DNA of 19,529 bases from Actinocrinis sp046724665. GTDB lineage: Bacteria; Actinomycetota; Actinomycetes; Streptomycetales; Catenulisporaceae. The notes beneath the pieces were generated by a model. That model had not been told where the DNA came from and did no database searches. It saw only the letters and a program-made list of their open reading frames with translations. The number at the start of each line of letters is the position of its first letter. Within the stretch, counting starts at the first letter, position 1. Made by a program: the position numbers and the translations under genes. Shown one piece after another: positions 1 to 6,945 of the stretch. The DNA lies in contig JBKOWZ010000035.1 of NCBI GenBank assembly GCA_046724665.1, positions 1-19,529 of the forward strand, given 5' to 3'.

Positions 1-148
1 CGGCGGAGCCGCGCCGCAGTGCCCTGCCCTCCTCGAGCCGGCGGGCTCGGCTGCGCGCGGCGGCCAGCGCGGCGCGGGCGAGGTCGGGGCCGCGCAGGTC
101 GCCACCGGAACGTTGGGCCGAGCCTTGTTCGTCGCTGGGAACGGTCAA
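1..148 (-). CDS. dciA: DUF721 / DciA-family protein, N-terminal part only (runs off the window start)
   Basis: The reading frame directly downstream of recF runs 49 codons to the window edge. Its N-terminus contains the run GPDLARAALAAARSRAR, which resembles the start of actinobacterial DUF721 proteins that sit between recF and gyrB. DciA-family proteins are the ancestral loaders of the replicative helicase DnaB. I chose the TTG at 146-148 because it overlaps the recF stop (TTGA) and has GGAG about 8 nt upstream; no ATG or GTG in this frame fits better. The overlap implies translational coupling to recF. Family assignment rests on a short N-terminal segment plus synteny. The diagnostic domain is outside the window. 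Confidence 0.6.
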   Translation of the reverse strand, partial: MTVPSDEQGSAQRSGGDLRGPDLARAALAAARSRARRLEEGRALRRGSA

Positions 149-1341
149 TCGGCACGCTCCGCGTCGTCGCCGTGCATAACGCCGTCGTCATGGACGGCCG
201 CGTCGTCACGGACGACCTCGCCCTTGGTGACCGTGTACCGCACGCCGTCCAACTCTGCCGGGACGTCGGCCGCGACGGCGGCGGTGATCAGCACCTGTTC
301 GGCCGCGGAGGCTACGGAGACGAGGTGCGCCCGACGCGAGGAGTCCAGCTCGGCGAAGACGTCGTCGAGCAGCAGCACCGGCTCGATTCCGTCGGACCGC
401 AGCAGTTCGTAGGCGGCCAGCTTCGCCGACAGGGCGAAGGACCACGATTCGCCGTGGCTCGCGTAGCCCTTCGCCGGGAGCGGCCCGCTGCCGTGGTCGA
501 TCGCCAGCATCAAGTCGTCGCGGTGTGGGCCGACGAGGGTGACGCCGCGCTCCACTTCGTCCGGGCGGGACTGCGCCAGGGCGGCGGCGAGCGTGGCCTG
601 GAGGTCGTCGGCGGAGACGGCGGATTCGAGCGGGCAGGACGGCCGGTACTCCAGGCTCGCGCCGGGGTGGCCGGCGATCGTGCCGTACGCCTTGTCCACC
701 AGCGGCGCCAGCGCCCGCAGCAGCGTGAGCCGGGCGGCGAGCAGTTGGGCGCCGGCCTTGGCAAGGTGGGCGTCCCAGACGTCGAGGGTGCTCAAGTCAG
801 CAGCCTGCCCTCCGCGCGCGCCGCGCCGCAGCATCGACGCGGACCGCAGCAGGGCGTTGCGTTGCTTGAGCGCGCGCTCGTAGTCGGCGCGCACCCCGGC
901 GTAACGCGGCGCGCGGGCGACCAGGAGTTCGTCGATGAACCGGCGCCGCTCCGCCGGATCCCCCTTGACCAGCGCCAGGTCCTCCGGGGCGAACAGCACC
1001 GTGCGCAGGTATCCCAGCACGTCGCGGGGACGGTTCACCGGCGAGCGGTTGAGCCGCGCCCGGTTCGACCGGCCTGGATTGATCTCCAGTTCTATCAGCG
1101 CGGTGCGGTCCTCGTGCCATATCGCGCCGCGCACCACGGCGCGCTCGGCGCCCGCACGCACCAGCGGGGCGTCCTGCGCCACCCGGTGGCTGCCCTGGTT
1201 GGCGAGGTAACCGATCGCCTCGATGATGTTCGTCTTGCCCTGACCGTTCGGGCCGACGAGCACGCCCACGCCGGCCTCGAGGGGGAGCTCGAGGCCGGCG
1301 TATGACCGGAAATCGGCCAACGACAGGTGGCTAAGACGCAC
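145..1341 (-). CDS. recF: DNA replication/repair protein RecF
   Basis: 398 aa, near the usual family length with a short C-terminal extension. RecF is an SMC-like ATPase that helps RecOR load RecA at gapped DNA. Visible motifs are the Walker A GPNGQGKTN (residues 30-38), the family block VGPHRDDL, and a Walker B/D-loop region LLLDDVFAELD. The frame stays open upstream into gnd, but the RecF start VRLSHLSLADFRSY fits the GTG at 1339-1341, with GGAAAG 5-8 nt upstream. The last codons (DDAAVHDDGVMHGDDAERAD) are acidic and look lineage-specific. The stop overlaps the dciA start, and gnd lies 65 nt upstream, so co-transcription with gnd is plausible. Confidence 0.95.
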   Translation of the reverse strand: MRLSHLSLADFRSYAGLELPLEAGVGVLVGPNGQGKTNIIEAIGYLANQGSHRVAQDAPLVRAGAERAVVRGAIWHEDRTALIELEINPGRSNRARLNRSPVNRPRDVLGYLRTVLFAPEDLALVKGDPAERRRFIDELLVARAPRYAGVRADYERALKQRNALLRSASMLRRGARGGQAADLSTLDVWDAHLAKAGAQLLAARLTLLRALAPLVDKAYGTIAGHPGASLEYRPSCPLESAVSADDLQATLAAALAQSRPDEVERGVTLVGPHRDDLMLAIDHGSGPLPAKGYASHGESWSFALSAKLAAYELLRSDGIEPVLLLDDVFAELDSSRRAHLVSVASAAEQVLITAAVAADVPAELDGVRYTVTKGEVVRDDAAVHDDGVMHGDDAERAD

Positions 1342-1406
1342 TGCTTTCCTGTTATCGCGTTCTTCGCGTGTTACCGCATGACCAGTGTTACCGCGTCGCG
1401 GCGCGA

Positions 1407-2321
1407 TCAGGCGCCGGGAGCGCGGTGCTCGGCGGCCGACTTGCCATCGACGCCGGTGACCGCGTGCCCGCCGAACTGGTTGCGCAGCGCGGCGACCATC
1501 TTCATCGACGGCGAGTCCTCCTGGCGGGAGGTGAACCGGGCGAAGAGCGAGGCGGTGATCGCGGGCAGCGGCACGGCGTGGTCGATGGCCGCCTGCACCG
1601 TCCAGCGGCCCTCGCCGGAGTCCTCGGCGTATCCGCGCAGCTTCTCCAGGTGCTCGTCCTGGTCGAGGGCGGCCACGGCCAGATCCAGCAGCCAGGAGCG
1701 GATGACGGTGCCTTCCTTCCACGAGCGGAAGACCTCGCGCACGTCGGTGACCTCGGGCACCGCTTCGAGCAGCTCCCAGCCCTCGGCGTAGGCCTGCATG
1801 ATCGCGTACTCGATGCCGTTGTGGACCATCTTGGAGAAGTGGCCCGCGCCGACCGCGCCGGCGTGCACGAACCCGAACTCGCCCTCCGGCTTGAGCGCGT
1901 CGAAGATCGGCTGCACCTTCGCGACGTTCTCGTCGGAGCCGCCGACCATCAGCCCGTAGCCGTTCTGTAGGCCCCACACGCCGCCGGACACGCCAGCGTC
2001 CACGAAGCCGATGCCCTTGGCGGCAAGGTGCTCGGCGTGCTTCTTGTCGTCGGTCCACCGTGAGTTGCCGCCATCGACGACCACGTCGCCCTCGGCGAGC
2101 AGTTCGCCGAGCTCTTCGATGGTCGAGTGGGTCGGCGCGCCGGCCGGGACCATGACCCAGACCACCCGGGGCGCCGAGAGCGCGCCGACCAGATCCTTGA
2201 GCGAGCCGGCGTCCGACAGGTCGGGGCTGCGGTCGTAGCCGACCACGGTGTGCCCCGCCCGGCGGATGCGCTCGCGCATGTTCCCGCCCATCTTGCCCAG
2301 ACCGATGAGTCCGAGTTCCAT
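1407..2321 (-). CDS. gnd: 6-phosphogluconate dehydrogenase (decarboxylating), short form
   Basis: 304 aa, matching the short (about 300-residue) class of 6-phosphogluconate dehydrogenase rather than the roughly 470-residue E. coli type. The enzyme oxidatively decarboxylates 6-phosphogluconate to ribulose 5-phosphate in the pentose phosphate pathway. The N-terminal Rossmann motif is GLIGLGKMGGNM (residues 4-15). The substrate-binding signature VVDGGNSRWTDD follows at about residue 83, and the catalytic-lysine block KMVHNGIEYAIMQAYAEGW lies mid-protein. The ATG start has a strong GAGGGAAGG ribosome binding site. Its position between recF and dnaN is typical of Streptomyces-like actinomycetes. 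Short-form enzymes are often NAD-dependent, but the cofactor cannot be decided here. Confidence 0.94.
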   Translation of the reverse strand: MELGLIGLGKMGGNMRERIRRAGHTVVGYDRSPDLSDAGSLKDLVGALSAPRVVWVMVPAGAPTHSTIEELGELLAEGDVVVDGGNSRWTDDKKHAEHLAAKGIGFVDAGVSGGVWGLQNGYGLMVGGSDENVAKVQPIFDALKPEGEFGFVHAGAVGAGHFSKMVHNGIEYAIMQAYAEGWELLEAVPEVTDVREVFRSWKEGTVIRSWLLDLAVAALDQDEHLEKLRGYAEDSGEGRWTVQAAIDHAVPLPAITASLFARFTSRQEDSPSMKMVAALRNQFGGHAVTGVDGKSAAEHRAPGA

Positions 2322-2466
2322 GACGCCTTCCCTCTGTCCCTGCGCGCGGGACTGGTGCGTGGTCCGTCTGACCCCGTCGTCGCTTGTGGATTCAGTCGCT
2401 TACGGGTTCGACCGTATCGCCAGTGCCCGATGGCCGCACACCGCGCCCCGCCGTACTGCGCGCGGC

Positions 2467-3603
2467 TCAGCCGGAGAGACGGATCGGCATGATCAGGTAG
2501 CGGTACGCGGGGTCGTGTTCGGCGTCCACGGCCGGGCGGCCGGTGATCACCGCGGGCTTGGTGGAGGTCGTGTAGGACAGCTGCGCGTACGGCGCGTCGA
2601 TCGCACCGAGGCCTTCGAGCAGGTAGCCCGGGTTGAAGGCGACCGAGATGTCGGCGTCGTCGAACACCGCGTCCATCGACTCCGAGGCCTGCGCCTCGTC
2701 GCCGGAGCCGGCCTCGAGGGTGACCTGTCCGGCGGAGAAGTTCAGCCGCACCGGCGTGTTGCGCTCGGCCACCAGCGCGACCCGCTTGACCGCCTCGATC
2801 AGCGGCGCGGTCTCGATCACCGCGGCGCCGGTGTACTCGGCAGGGAAGAGGGCGTTGTACTTGATGAACTCGCCCTCGAGCAGCCGCGTGGTGGTGTGGC
2901 GGCCGCCGGCCTCGAAGCCGATCAGCCCCTCGCCGGACTTGCCGTCCTCACCGGACAGCGCGATGGTGACCCACTCGCCTGAGGTGAGCGACTTAGCGAT
3001 TTCGTGCAGCGTCTTGGCCGGGACCAGCGCGACGGCCTCGGCGTCCGCGCGCTCGGGCTTCCAGAGGATCTCGCGCACCGCGAGCCGGTAGCGGTCGGTC
3101 GCGGCGAGCCGCAGCGTGTCGCCGTTGATCTCGACCCGGACGCCGGTCAGGAACGGCAGCGTGTCGTCCTTGCCGGCGGCGACGGCGACCTGGGCCACGG
3201 CGGCGGCGAAGGTCGAGCCCGCGATGGCGCCGCTGGCTCCGGGCATGTCGGGCAGGGCGGGGTAGTCGTCCACCGGCATGGTCTGGAGGGTGAACCGCGA
3301 GGTGCCGCACACCAGGGTGACCTTGGAGCCTTCGGTCGCCAGTTCCACCGGGCGGTTGGGCAGCGAGCGGGTGATCTCGGCCAGCAGCTTGCCCGAGACC
3401 AGCGCGGTGCCGCTCTCCTCGATGTCGGTGGAGACCTCGGCGCGCGCCGAGACTTCGTAGTCGAACCCGGAGACGGTCAGTTGGCCGTCCTCGGCCCGCA
3501 ACAGCAGCCCGGCGAGCACCGGGGCCGGCGGGCGGGCGGGCAGCGAGCGGGCGGTCCAGGCGACCGCGTCGGCAAGTACGTCACGTTCCACACGGAACTT
3601 CAC
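2467..3603 (-). CDS. dnaN: DNA polymerase III beta subunit (sliding clamp)
   Basis: 378 aa, the usual clamp length, beginning (V)KFRVERDVLADAVAW and ending with the clamp-typical LIMPIRLSG. The protein forms the dimeric ring that tethers the replicative polymerase and serves as a docking site for other replication and repair proteins. Three clamp-fold repeats are expected; internal blocks such as FLTGVRVEINGDTLRLAATDRYRLAVRE are characteristic. The start is the GTG at 3601-3603, with a full AGGAGG 10 nt upstream. It is the first gene downstream of oriC on this strand, and its promoter must lie in the origin region, though I could not assign one. It is separated from gnd by 145 nt. Confidence 0.97.
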   Translation of the reverse strand: MKFRVERDVLADAVAWTARSLPARPPAPVLAGLLLRAEDGQLTVSGFDYEVSARAEVSTDIEESGTALVSGKLLAEITRSLPNRPVELATEGSKVTLVCGTSRFTLQTMPVDDYPALPDMPGASGAIAGSTFAAAVAQVAVAAGKDDTLPFLTGVRVEINGDTLRLAATDRYRLAVREILWKPERADAEAVALVPAKTLHEIAKSLTSGEWVTIALSGEDGKSGEGLIGFEAGGRHTTTRLLEGEFIKYNALFPAEYTGAAVIETAPLIEAVKRVALVAERNTPVRLNFSAGQVTLEAGSGDEAQASESMDAVFDDADISVAFNPGYLLEGLGAIDAPYAQLSYTTSTKPAVITGRPAVDAEHDPAYRYLIMPIRLSG

Positions 3604-3719
3604 CGGGTATCCGCCTCCTGACGGTCGGGGCCTCGCGCCGCGGCGCGCGGGACCGAGTAGGCAACCATCATGCCGCCTTCCGCCGACAGCGGGGGCGGCC
3701 GGGCCGAGATTCCTCCGGA

Positions 3720-4185
3720 GCGAAGGTTTTCCACAACGCTGTGGACGGAAGAAAGCCGTTGGGGCTCCGCGGCGGCCTTCGGTGCCACTGTAGCGGGATG
3801 CCGAGAGTTTGGACCTCTGACAACCGGCGAGGTTTTTCCACAGATTCGGCTCGACCCAGCTGCCGTTCTGGTTCCGGGCTTATATCTCTGTAGTCGTAGT
3901 AGTAGGCGCTGTGGAAATGTGGAAAAGCGCCCTTTTCCCAGTTCAGCAGTGGAATTTTCGTCCACAGGGGGTGTGGAGAAGCTGGGGATAAGTGAAGGTG
4001 TCCTGTGGATGACGAAAAGTTGTCCCCAGCGCGTCCACAGCTCGAACCAGGTTTTGCACAAGCTATCCCCAAAATGATCACCAGGCCTGGGGATAACCAG
4101 TTCACTCAAATCGGTGACACCGCGGGGACCTGCGGCGTTTATGCACAGAAGTTATCCCCAGGCGTCCACAGGGTGTGGGAAAACC
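3720..4185. other. oriC: Chromosomal replication origin oriC: DnaA-box cluster between dnaN and dnaA
   Basis: I count at least 17 DnaA-box-like 9-mers in about 460 bp, on both strands. Plus-strand copies: 3727 TTTTCCACA, 3834 TTTTCCACA, 3958 TCGTCCACA, 4020 TTGTCCCCA, 4031 GCGTCCACA, 4052 TTTTGCACA, 4063 CTATCCCCA, 4139 TTATGCACA, 4152 TTATCCCCA, 4162 GCGTCCACA. Minus-strand copies: 3740 CCGTCCACA, 3910 ATTTCCACA, 3918 TTTTCCACA, 3972 TTCTCCACA, 3983 TTATCCCCA, 4004 TCATCCACA, 4088 TTATCCCCA, 4174 TTTCCCACA. The actinomycete origin is known to lie between dnaA and dnaN with many dispersed boxes, and this matches. No protein reading frame here resembles a gene. The outer limits are mine and may extend to about 4275 if the AT-richer flank is included. 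Confidence 0.93.
3878..3926 (-). promoter_or_regulatory. Basal unwinding system: paired DnaA boxes, GC spacer and DnaA-trio repeat
   Basis: Read on the minus strand, TTTTCCACA (3926-3918) abuts ATTTCCACA (3918-3910). A 4-bp GCGC spacer (3909-3906) follows, then CTA CTA CTA CGA CTA (3905-3891), then the AT-richer stretch CAGAGATATAAG. On the opposite strand this is 3'-GAT repeats running away from the boxes, which is the published order of the bacterial basal unwinding system (DnaA boxes, GC spacer, DnaA-trios, unwinding region). The sequence pattern is directly visible. The role as the site of strand opening is inference from the B. subtilis model. Confidence 0.72.
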
Positions 4186-4189
4186 GGCT

Positions 4190-4275
4190 CTGGCCTCAAA
4201 GATATGTCCGCTATGTCTCTTTTGAAGGTGTATATGCATCGCTGGGTCGATGCAGACATTAGTCGATTAATTCCA
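4190..4275. other. AT-richer flank of oriC with a small inverted repeat
   Basis: Right of the last DnaA box the sequence is roughly half A+T, unusual for this GC-rich window. It carries a 7-bp inverted repeat, TGCATCG (4235-4241) and CGATGCA (4248-4254), around a 6-nt loop. It could be a second unwinding region, a protein-binding site, or the end of a transcript. No T-run follows the hairpin in either direction, so an intrinsic terminator is not supported. Confidence 0.35.
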
Positions 4276-4501
4276 GGCTCGGGGGCATGACACACCGGCG
4301 TCCCGACGAAATGAACGCGGCGGGGTGACCGGGGAAGGGCGGAGAGGGTGGGGGTGGCTGGGAGCGAGCATCGGATCGACGGAACGCCGATGACCGAGGA
4401 CCGTGATTGACAGACGACTGTGATGACGGTGGTGACGGCGGTGGTGCCGACAGGCGGATTGCGATGGCGGCAGCGGTGGCTAATGCACAGTGACCGGCAC
4501 T

Positions 4502-4733
4502 GGTGGCGACAGATAGAACGCGATGGCTGACAGCGGTGACCGGCAGCTGTAGCTGAGAGCGGTGACCGGTAGCTGTAGCTGAGAGCGGTGGCTGACAGCG
4601 GTGACTGGTACTGGTGCCTATACACAGAACGCGGTGACTGGCAGCGGTGGCTGGTACTGGTGGCGATACACAGAACGCGGTGGCTGACGGTGGCTGGCAG
4701 CGATGGCTGACAGAGGTGACCGGTAGTGGTGAC
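4502..4733. repeat. Degenerate tandem array with 13-bp periodicity, between oriC and dnaA
   Basis: The core GGTGRC (with GATGGC variants) begins at 4502, 4522, 4535, 4561, 4587, 4600, 4633, 4646, 4679, 4689, 4702, 4715 and 4728. Most spacings are 13, 26 or 33 (13+20) bp. The basic unit is close to GGTGRCTGRYAGC. Higher-order copies are visible: a 26-bp unit at 4533-4558 is repeated at 4559-4584 with one mismatch. A longer unit, starting ACTGGTG and running through ACACAGAACGCG, recurs at 4499, 4610 and 4656. The plus strand is strongly G over C. Minus-strand frames stay open through it but give low-complexity Ser/His/Arg/Pro proteins and are not credible genes. Confidence 0.75.
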
Positions 4734-4795
4734 TGGCAAGGGCGTTGGGGAAGTTCGTCAGCCACCAAGGAGGAGTTCGAGGTGTCGGCCGACGT

Positions 4796-4884
4796 AGTCG
4801 TCTCGCGGTCGTCTCGTGGTCACCGTACGGTCGTTGTCTGGTCGTTATGCGGTCGTCGCGCGGGTCACCGTTCGGTTGCCGTGT
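4796..4884. repeat. Helically phased 11-bp repeat, consensus GGTCGTNNNNN
   Basis: Units start at 4796 (AGTCGT), 4807 (GGTCGT), 4818 (GGTCAC), 4829 (GGTCGT), 4840 (GGTCGT), 4851 (GGTCGT), 4863 (GGTCAC) and 4874 (GGTTGC). Every spacing is 11 bp except one of 12. A spacing near one helical turn places each core on the same face of the duplex. The array lies just downstream of the dnaA stop codon, so it is probably within or at the end of dnaA transcripts. Function is unknown. Confidence 0.65.
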
Positions 4885-4972
4885 GCCGGCCTCGGGAGCC
4901 TCGATGCGTCCGTTAGCTGCGAACGCCGCCTCGGCCTCGTACACGTGCCGCGGCGCGCCTCGGAGGCGTCCG

Positions 4973-6586
4973 TCAGCCGCGCATGGACTTGATGCGGTTG
5001 GTCAACTCGGTGACCTGGTTGTAGATCGACCGGCGCTCCGCCATCAGGGAGCGGATCTTCCGGTCGGCGTGCATCACCGTGGTGTGGTCGCGGCCGCCGA
5101 ACTGCTGACCGATCTTGGGCAGCGACAGGTCGGTCAGCTCGCGGCACAGGTACATCGCGATCTGACGCGCGGTCACCAGCACCCGGCTGCGGGAGGTGCC
5201 GCAGAGGTCTTCCATGGACAGGCCGAAGTACGCGGCGGTCTGCGCCATGATGGTCGCGGTGGTGATCTCCGAGCCGCCGGTGTCCGGGATCAGGTCGCGC
5301 AGCACCGCCTCGGCGAGCGGGAAGTCCACCGGTGCGCGGTTGAGCGAGGCGAAGGCGGTGACCCGGATCAGCGCGCCCTCGAGCTCGCGGATGTTGGTGG
5401 AGATCTTGCTCGCGATGAACTCGAGCACCTCGGGCGGCGCGTTCAGGCCTTCCTGCGCGGCCTTCTTGCGCAGGATCGCGATGCGGGTCTCGAGTTCGGG
5501 CGGCTGGACGTCGGTGATCAGGCCCCACTCGAAGCGCGAGCGCAGCCGGTCCTCCAGGGTGGTCAGCTGCTTGGGTGGCCGGTCGCTGGAGATGACGATC
5601 TGCTTGTTGGAGTTGTGCAGCGCGTTGAAGGTGTGGAAGAACTCCTCCTGCGTGCCTTCCTTGTTCTCCAGGAACTGGATGTCGTCGATCATCAGGATGT
5701 CGATGTCGCGGTAACGGCGCCGCAGCAGGTCCTGCTTGCCGTCGCGGATCGCGTTGATGAAGTCGTTGGTGAACTCTTCGGTGCTGACGTAACGCACCTT
5801 GGTGCCCGGATACAGCGAGCGGGTGTAGTGGCCGATCGCGTGCAGCAGGTGTGTCTTACCGAGGCCGGAGTCCCCGTAGATGAACAGCGGGTTGTAGGCC
5901 TTCGCCGGTGCCTCGGCCACCGCGACCGCCGCCGCGTGCGCGAAGCGGTTGCTCGACCCGATGACGAAGGTCTCGAACAGGTACTTGGGGTTCAGGCGGG
6001 CGGGCTCGGCGTCCTTGCCGCCGGCTCCGGAGCTCCCGCTCTGCCGTCCGTGCGGTGCACCGTCGTGCCGACCTGGTACCGCGGACCCGGCCGCACCGGC
6101 GAGCGTGTCGGTGTCGCGGTCGCCGTTAACGAACTCGGGGCTGCGTGTCGGCGGTGGAATCGGGGCCGGAGACGTGCTCGGTCCGGTCGGCTCGTCGAGG
6201 TCGATCGACAGCCGCTCCCCCGGTCCCGGCGACGACGGCGATGAGAACGGCAGTCGCGGCGCGGTCTGGATCGGCGTCGGCTTGGCGGCGGAGACGGTGA
6301 CCGCGATGCGGATCTCCTGGCCGAGGATGCGGCCGAGCCCCGAGGTGATCAGGTCGCGCAGCTTGGTCTCCAGAACCCCCTTGGAGAACTCGTCGCCCAC
6401 GCTCAGCAGGGCGGTGTCGCCGACCAGCGCCATCGGCACGATCACGCCGAGGAAGGCCCGGTCCCCCGGGCTGATCGAGTCGGCGGCGTCCATCCCGGCC
6501 AGAAAGGTGGCCCACACCGAGGCGAAGTCGCCGGGCGGCGGGTCCGCGGCGGCGGAACGGTGGGTCTCGTCAGGCACGGCTACCAC
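4973..6586 (-). CDS. dnaA: Chromosomal replication initiator DnaA
   Basis: 537 aa. Domain I (about residues 15-105) is followed by a Pro/Ser/Gly-rich domain II linker (about 105-200). The AAA+ core has Walker A GDSGLGKTH near residue 236, Walker B LMIDDIQF near 298 and a sensor region ISSDRPP. The C-terminal DNA-binding helix-turn-helix carries GGRDHTTVMHADRK near residue 494, the DnaA-box-reading signature. ATP-DnaA binds the 9-mers on both flanks of the gene and opens oriC. The longer-than-E. coli length comes from the linker, as is usual in actinomycetes. The start is the GTG at 6584-6586; another GTG three codons in (6575-6577) is possible, and neither has a strong ribosome binding site. 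A promoter and DnaA boxes upstream suggest autoregulation. Confidence 0.97.
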   Translation of the reverse strand: MVAVPDETHRSAAADPPPGDFASVWATFLAGMDAADSISPGDRAFLGVIVPMALVGDTALLSVGDEFSKGVLETKLRDLITSGLGRILGQEIRIAVTVSAAKPTPIQTAPRLPFSSPSSPGPGERLSIDLDEPTGPSTSPAPIPPPTRSPEFVNGDRDTDTLAGAAGSAVPGRHDGAPHGRQSGSSGAGGKDAEPARLNPKYLFETFVIGSSNRFAHAAAVAVAEAPAKAYNPLFIYGDSGLGKTHLLHAIGHYTRSLYPGTKVRYVSTEEFTNDFINAIRDGKQDLLRRRYRDIDILMIDDIQFLENKEGTQEEFFHTFNALHNSNKQIVISSDRPPKQLTTLEDRLRSRFEWGLITDVQPPELETRIAILRKKAAQEGLNAPPEVLEFIASKISTNIRELEGALIRVTAFASLNRAPVDFPLAEAVLRDLIPDTGGSEITTATIMAQTAAYFGLSMEDLCGTSRSRVLVTARQIAMYLCRELTDLSLPKIGQQFGGRDHTTVMHADRKIRSLMAERRSIYNQVTELTNRIKSMRG

Positions 6587-6616
6587 TCACGGGTCGGGTC
6601 TGGGCAGGGGTCGCGC

Positions 6617-6650
6617 CCGTCCACAAGTTTTCCACAAGTCCTGTGGAAAA
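6617..6650. promoter_or_regulatory. Three DnaA boxes just upstream of the dnaA start codon
   Basis: CCGTCCACA (6617-6625, plus), TTTTCCACA (6628-6636, plus) and TTTTCCACA (6642-6650, minus) are packed into 34 bp, about 30 bp upstream of the dnaA GTG. They fall within the predicted dnaA leader, so bound DnaA could block transcription elongation or act as a sink for free DnaA. Confidence 0.75.
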
Positions 6651-6798
6651 CCCGGCGTCATACACAGCGGGATCGCCGGTGTTTCCCCCGGGTCGGTTCC
6701 GGCGGCCCGGCCTCGTCCGCTGTGAGCACGAAGTGTGCAGCTCGGACATGGTGCGGACCTGAATTCGGACGACTCGACCGGCAATAGCGACTCGGATG

Positions 6799-6827
6799 AC
6801 GGTAGCCATCCGGGGCACGGTGTTCAA
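6799..6827 (-). promoter_or_regulatory. Candidate dnaA promoter
   Basis: On the minus strand, TTGAAC (6827-6822) and TACCGT (6804-6799) are separated by exactly 17 bp, a good match to a housekeeping sigma-70-type promoter. Transcription would start near 6792 and give a leader of about 205 nt carrying the three DnaA boxes. The same -10 hexamer occurs in the divergent rpmH promoter. Confidence 0.55.
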
Positions 6828-6831
6828 CTTG

Positions 6832-6840
6832 TTGTCCACA
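6832..6840 (+). promoter_or_regulatory. Perfect DnaA box TTGTCCACA next to the dnaA -35 element
   Basis: This is the actinobacterial consensus 9-mer with no mismatch, and I saw no other perfect TTGTCCACA in the window. It ends 4 bp from the -35 hexamer of the candidate dnaA promoter, the position expected for DnaA-dependent autoregulation. Confidence 0.8.
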
Positions 6841-6945
6841 GGCTGTGCCTAAAGTTGCAACGCGCCGTGGCTGATCTGTGCCAACTTGCGCGGACCACCG
6901 CGTCGGGGCCGGTCACGGGTACCGGATGGGCACGAGTCGCGCGGT

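Noticed and set aside
19..1305. Long plus-strand open frame (428 codons) opposite recF
   Set aside because: It mirrors the recF codon structure in a GC-rich genome and encodes Arg/Gly/Val-rich low-complexity protein; recF motifs on the minus strand are decisive.
3600..4109. Minus- and plus-strand open frames across the DnaA-box cluster
   Set aside because: The sequence is better explained by oriC repeats; the products have no recognisable family and no ribosome binding site.
4235..4254. Inverted repeat read as an intrinsic terminator for dnaA
   Set aside because: Short stem and no T-run on either strand.
4502..4884. Repeats read as a CRISPR array
   Set aside because: Periods of 11-13 bp with no unique spacers of 30-40 bp, and no cas genes nearby.
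4152..4944. Minus-strand open frames across the 13-bp and 11-bp arrays
   Set aside because: Two overlapping frames are open at once because the repeat lacks stops; the products are repeated Ser/His/Arg/Pro strings with no codon bias of a real gene.
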